The notes under the pieces were generated by a model. The model was not told where the DNA came from, did not search any database, and saw only the letters and a list, made by a program, of their open reading frames with translations. DNA of 64,000 bases, from NCBI GenBank assembly GCA_910595825.1, contig OU343164.1, positions 1,364,001-1,428,000 on the forward strand. The letters run 5' to 3'. Below, in pieces: positions 59,633 to 64,000 of the stretch (position 1 is the stretch's first letter; every line of letters starts with the position of its first letter). A program made the translations under genes and the position numbers. The DNA comes from Philhelius pedissequus (lineage: Eukaryota; Arthropoda; Insecta; Diptera; Syrphidae).

Positions 59633-62600
59633 GTGTATATATCGATGGGTTTGGGAAATATTTTTGAAAATACAATTTTTTTCCGCAAGGGGTTAGCCTT
59701 GAATTTTTTTCAAAAATCTTCAAAAAAATTAAATCGTCAAATTTTATACCACTGCAAAGGTCTGTTCAATCCCTTTCAAGTGCTGAAAACCGCAGCTTTT
59801 TCTGAGGCGTGGTTGCTGAGATATCAGCTTCCAAAGCAAATCAAATGCAGTTGGGTTGACAATCACGGGAACTATTTTGGATTGCAATATCGCGAGAACC
59901 GGATGCTGCAGAAGCGTTTGGTTTTCAGGAGTCAATAGGTATTGAACATACCTTTCTTTACGTGTATATATCGATGGGTTTGGGAAATATTTTTGAAAAT
60001 ACAATTTTTTTCCGCAAGGGGTTAGCCTTGAATTTTTTTCAAAAATCTTCAAAAAAATTAAATCGTCAAATTTTATACCACTGCAAAGGTCTGTTCAATC
60101 CCTTTCAAGTGCTGAAAACCGCAGCTTTTTCTGAGGCGCGGTTGCTGAGATATCAGCTTCCAAAGCAAATCAAATGCAGTTGGGTTGACAATCACGGGAA
60201 CTACTTTGGATTGCAATATCTCGAGAACCGGAGGCTGCAGAAGCGTTTGGTTTTCAGATGTGAATAGGTATTGAACAGACCTTTCGTTTAATGTATATAT
60301 CGATGGGTTTGGGAAACATTTTTGAAAATACAATTTTTTTCCGCAAGGGGTTAGCCTTGAATTTTTTTCAAAAATCTTCAAAAAAATTAAATCGTCAAAT
60401 TTTATACCACTGCAAAGGTCTGTTCAATCCCTTTCAAGTGCTGAAAACCGCAGCTTTTTCTGAGGCGTGGTTGCTGAGATATCAGCTTCCAAAGCAAATC
60501 AAATGCAGTTGGGTTGACAATCACGGGAACTATTTTGGATTGCAATATCGCGAGAACCGGATGCTGCAGAAGCGTTTGGTTTTCAGGAGTCAATAGGTAT
60601 TGAACATACCTTTCTTTACGTGTATATATCGATGGGTTTGGGAAATATTTTTGAAAATACAATTTTTTTCCGCAAGGGGTTAGCCTTGAATTTTTTTCAA
60701 AAATCTTCAAAAAAATTAAATCGTCAAATTTTATACCACTGCAAAGGTCTGTTCAATCCCTTTCAAGTGCTGAAAACCGCAGCTTTTTCTGAGGCGTGGT
60801 TGCTGAGATATCAGCTTCCAAAGCAAATCAAATGCAGTTGGGTTGACAATCACGGGAACTACTTTGGATTGCAATATCTCGAGAACCGGAGGCTGCAGAA
60901 GCGTTTGGTTTTCAGATGTGAATAGGTATTGAACAGACCTTTCGTTTAATGTATATATCGATGGGTTTGGGAAACATTTTTGAAAATACAATTTTTTTCC
61001 GCAAGGGGTTAGCCTTGAATTTTTTTCAAAAATCTTCAAAAAAAATTAAATCGTCAAATTTTATACCACTACAAAGGTCTGTTCAATCCCTTTCAAGTGC
61101 TGAAAACCGCAGCTTTTTCTGAGGCGTGGTTGCTGAGATATCAGCTTCCAAAGCAAATCAAATGCAGTTGGGTTGACAATCACGGGAACTATTTTGGATT
61201 GCAATATCGCGAGAACCGGATGCTGCAGAAGCGTTTGGTTTTCAGGAGTCAATAGGTATTGAACATACCTTTCTTTACGTGTATATATCGATGGGTTTGG
61301 GAAATATTTTTAAAAATACAATTTTTTTCCGCAAGGGGTTAGCCTTGAATTTTTTTCAAAAATCTTCAAAAAAATTAAATCGTCAAATTTTATACCACTG
61401 CAAAGGTCTGTTCAATCCCTTTCAAGTGCTGAAAACCGCAGCTTTTTCTGAGGCGTGGTTGCTGAGATATCAGCTTCCAAAGCAAATCAAATGCAGTTGG
61501 GTTGACAATCACGGGAACTACTTTGGATTGCAATATCTCGAGAACCGGATGCTGCAGAAGCGTTTGGTTTTCAGGAGTCAATAGGTATTGAACATACCTT
61601 TCTTTACGTGTATATATCGATGGGTTTGGGAAATATTTTTGAAAATACAATTTTTTTCCGCAAGGGGTTAGCCTTGAATTTTTTTCAAAAATCTTCAAAA
61701 AAATTAAATCGTCAAATTTAATACCACTGCAAAGGTCTGTTCAATCCCTTTCAAGTGCTGAAAACCGCAGCTTTTTCTGAGGCGTGGTTGCTGAGATATC
61801 AGCTTCCAAAGCAAATCAAATGCAGTTGGGTTGACGATCACTGGAACTACTTTGGATTGCAATATCTCGAGAACCGGAGGCTGCAGAAGCGTTTGGTTTT
61901 CAGGAGTGAATGTATTGAACATACCTTTCTTTACATGTATATATCGATGGGTTTGGGAAATATTTTTGAAAATACAATTTTTTTCCGCAAGGGGTTAGCC
62001 TTGAATTTTTTTCAAAAATCTTCAAAAAAATTAAATCGTCAAATTTTATACCACTGCAAAGGTCTGTTCAATCCCTTTCAAGTGCTGAAAACCGCAGCTT
62101 TTTCTGAGGCGTGGTTGCTGAGATATCAGCTTCCAAAGCAAATCAAATGCAGTTGGGTTGACAATCACGGGAACTATTTTGGATTGCAATATCGCGAGAA
62201 CCGGATGCTGCAGAAGCGTTTGGTTTTCAGGAGTGAATAGGTATTGAACATACCTTTCTTTACGTGTATATATCGATGGGTTTGGGAAATATTTTTGAAA
62301 ATACAATTTTTTTCCGCAAGGGGTTAGCCTTGAATTTTTTTCAAAAATCTTCAAAAAATTAAATCGTCAAATTTTATACCACTGCAAAGGTCTGTTCAAT
62401 CCCTTTCAAGTGCTGAAAACCGCAGCTTTTTCTGAGGCGTGGTTGCTGAGATATCAGCTTCCAAAGCAAATCAAATGCAGTTGGGTTGACAATCACGGGA
62501 ACTACTTTGGATTGCAATATCTCGAGAACCGGAGGCTGCAGAAGCGTTTGGTTTTCAGCAGTGAATAGGTATTGAACATACCTTTCTTTACGTGTATATA

Positions 62601-63904
62601 TCGATGGGTTTGGGAAATATTTTTGAAAATACAATTTTTTTCCGCAAGGGGTTAGCCTTGAATTTTTTTCAAAAATCTTCAAAAAAATTAAATCGTCAAA
62701 TTTTATACCACTGCAAAGGTCTGTTCAATCCCTTTCAAGTGCTGAAAACCGCAGCTTTTTCTGAGGCGTGGTTGCTGAGATATCAGCTTCCAAAGCAAAT
62801 CAAATGCAGTTGGGTTGACAATCACGGGAACTACTTTGGATTGCAATATCTCGAGAACCGGAGGCTGCAGAAGCGTTTGGTTTTCAGATGTGAATAGGTA
62901 TTGAACAGACCTTTCGTTTAATGTATATATCGATGGGTTTGGGAAACATTTTTGAAAATACAATTTTTTTCCGCAAGGGAGCCTTGAATTTTTTTCAAAA
63001 ATCTTCAAAAAAATTAAATCGTCAAATTTTATACCACTGCAAAGGTCTGTTCAATCCCTTTCAAGTGCTGAAAACCGCAGCTTTTTCTGAGGCGTGGTTG
63101 CTGAGATATCAGCTTCCAAAGCAAATCAAATGCAGTTGGGTTGACAATCACTGGAACTACTTTGGATTGCAATATCTCGAGAACCGGAGGCTGCAGAAGC
63201 GTTTGGTTTTCAGGAGTGAATAGGTATTGAACATACCTTTCTTTACGTGTATATATCGATGGGTTTGGGAAATATTTTTGAAAATACAATTTTTTTCCGC
63301 AAGGGGTTAGCCTTGAATTTTTTTCAAAAATCTTCAAAAAAATTAAATCGTCAAATTTTATACCACTGCAAAGGTCTGTTCAATCCCTTTCAAGTGCTGA
63401 AAACCGCAGCTTTTTCTGAGGCGTGGTTGCTGAGATATCAGCTTCCAAAGCAAATCAAATGCAGTTGGGTTGACAATCACTGGAACTACTTTGGATTGCA
63501 ATATCTCGAGAACCGGAGGCTGCAGAAGCGTTTGGTTTTCAGCAGTGAATAGGTATTGAACATACCTTTCTTTACGTGTATATATCGATGGGTTTGGGAA
63601 ATATTTTTGAAAATACAATTTTTTTCCGCAAGGGGTTAGCCTTGAATTTTTTTCAAAAATCTTCAAAAAAATTAAATCGTCAAATTTTATACCACTGCAA
63701 AGGTCTGTTCAATCCTTTTCAAGTGCTGAAAACCGCAGCTTTTTCTGAGGCGTGGTTGCTGAGATATCAGCTTCCAAAGCAAATCAAATGCAGTTGGGTT
63801 GACAATCACGGGAACTATTTTGGATTGCAATATCGCGAGAACCGGATGCTGCAGAAGCGTTTGGTTTTCAGGAGTGAATAGGTATTGAACATACCTTTCT
63901 TTAC
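59633..63904 (+). repeat. Mixed right-hand segment, no clear higher-order unit
   Basis: Thirteen monomers, with C and B alternating from 59633 to 61278. Private features: AGGCGCGG (60136), A8 with CACTACAAAGG (61038-61075), TTTTTAAAAATAC at 61308-61320 where others have TTTTTGAAAATAC, TTTAATACC (61719), GACGATCAC (61834), GAATGTATTG (2-bp loss, 327-bp monomer 61608-61934), TTTACATG (61931), CAGCAGTGAA in 62264 and 63247, GGGAGCC (3-bp loss, 62978, 326-bp monomer), C units ending in GTGAA (61935, 63576), CAATCCTTTTC (63710) and GGGCTTGGG (63918). Confidence 0.8.
61608..61934 (+). repeat. 327-bp monomer with a 2-bp loss
   Basis: GTGAATAGGTATTG reads GTGAATGTATTG near 61907. At 327 bp, a multiple of three, the unit lets a chance open frame run across two monomers (161 codons from 61755). 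That shows how period length alone sets open-frame length in this array. Confidence 0.9.
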
Positions 63905-64000
63905 GTGTATATATCGATGGGCTTGGGAAATATTTTTGAAAATACAATTTTTTTCCGCAAGGGGTTAGCCTTGAATTTTTTTCAAAAATCTTCAAAAAAA
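63905..64000 (+). repeat. Partial monomer at the right edge
   Basis: A GTG anchor at 63905 begins an A-headed monomer that is cut in the A7 tract. The array continues past the window. Confidence 0.92.

Larger units (their letters stand above)
1..64000. repeat. Tandem satellite DNA array, 329-bp monomer, about 195 copies
   Basis: Every part of the window reads as the same 329-bp unit in one orientation. Anchors (G/A)TGTATATATCG recur every 329 bp, from 84 to 63905. Most intervals are exactly 329; the exceptions I noted are 310 (two), 195 (two), 319 (two), 324 (two), 332 (two) and a few of 326-331. Their deviations sum to -334, giving exactly 195 monomers over 63,821 bp. No interval holds foreign sequence and no monomer is inverted. 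Most copies carry PstI (CTGCAG), ClaI (ATCGAT) and EcoRV (GATATC) sites; XhoI (CTCGAG) is in A, B and D, and is replaced by NruI (TCGCGA) in C. There is no gene in any stretch. Each monomer contains a ~100-codon open frame on each strand, but 329 is not a multiple of 3 and the frames carry recurrent stops and frameshifts, so I do not call them coding. The eukaryotic heterochromatin reading is inference. Confidence 0.97.

Noticed and set aside
61755..62240. A 161-codon open frame, the longest in the window
   Set aside because: It is two copies of the + strand frame joined because the monomer at 61608 is 327 bp, a multiple of three. It is an accident of one 2-bp deletion.
1..64000. CRISPR array or other prokaryotic repeat system
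   Set aside because: The repeated unit is 329 bp with no unique spacers; neighbouring units are near identical along their whole length, and no cas-like genes are present.

Overview
The whole 64 kb window is one uninterrupted tandem satellite array. A 329-bp monomer, about 38% G+C by hand count of one copy (125 of 329), repeats head to tail from the first base to the last. I counted monomers with an anchor in the segment (G/A)TGTATATATCG. From the anchor at 84 to the anchor at 63905 there are exactly 195 monomers, and the length differences I noted sum to the observed distance. Both ends are cut mid-monomer, so the array continues on both sides. I found no gene, RNA gene, transposon, inverted monomer or non-satellite sequence. 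A long, locally homogenised array of roughly two-nucleosome monomers indicates a nuclear eukaryotic genome, probably pericentromeric or other heterochromatin. An insect or other arthropod is plausible, but nothing here identifies the species.

Monomers fall into a few classes set by linked variants in the last third of the unit and the first 50 bases of the next. Class A has CACTGG, GGAGG, GAGTGAA, CATACC and a GTG anchor. Class B has CACGGG, ATGTGAA, CAGACC and an ATG anchor. Class C has CTATTTTGG, CGCGAG, GGATG, GAGTCAA and a GTG anchor. Class D joins A-type CACTGG to C-type GTCAA. Layout: 0-3.7 kb is B-rich 4- and 5-mers; 3.7-5.7 kb is two A-A-B trimers; 6-14 kb is a mosaic where C first appears; 14.2-16.6 kb is a doublet carrying two 195-bp truncated monomers; 19.5-38.3 kb is a regional subfamily (CGCTTAATG, class D) including a near-identical tandem duplication of 14 and 13 monomers (23.8-32.7 kb); 40.0-44.6 kb is a tandem 7-mer pair; 43.5-52.4 kb is another pair of 13 and 14 monomers; 54.4-59.6 kb is a tandem 8-mer pair with the most diverged monomer; 59.6-64 kb is mixed.

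The main finding lies inside the monomer. It is a degenerate palindrome. A 200-bp stretch has matching blocks in inverted orientation at exactly symmetric spacings, ending in a perfect 15-bp inverted repeat in class B. The remaining ~129 bp is symmetric about a second axis. The axes alternate 167 and 162 bp apart, about half a monomer, as expected if the 329-mer arose as a head-to-head dimer of a ~165-bp unit. Mutations in the array fit this fold: one monomer carries six clustered substitutions copied from the opposite arm (6455-6465), a 134-bp deletion removes the first axis, and many small indels fall on the second axis.
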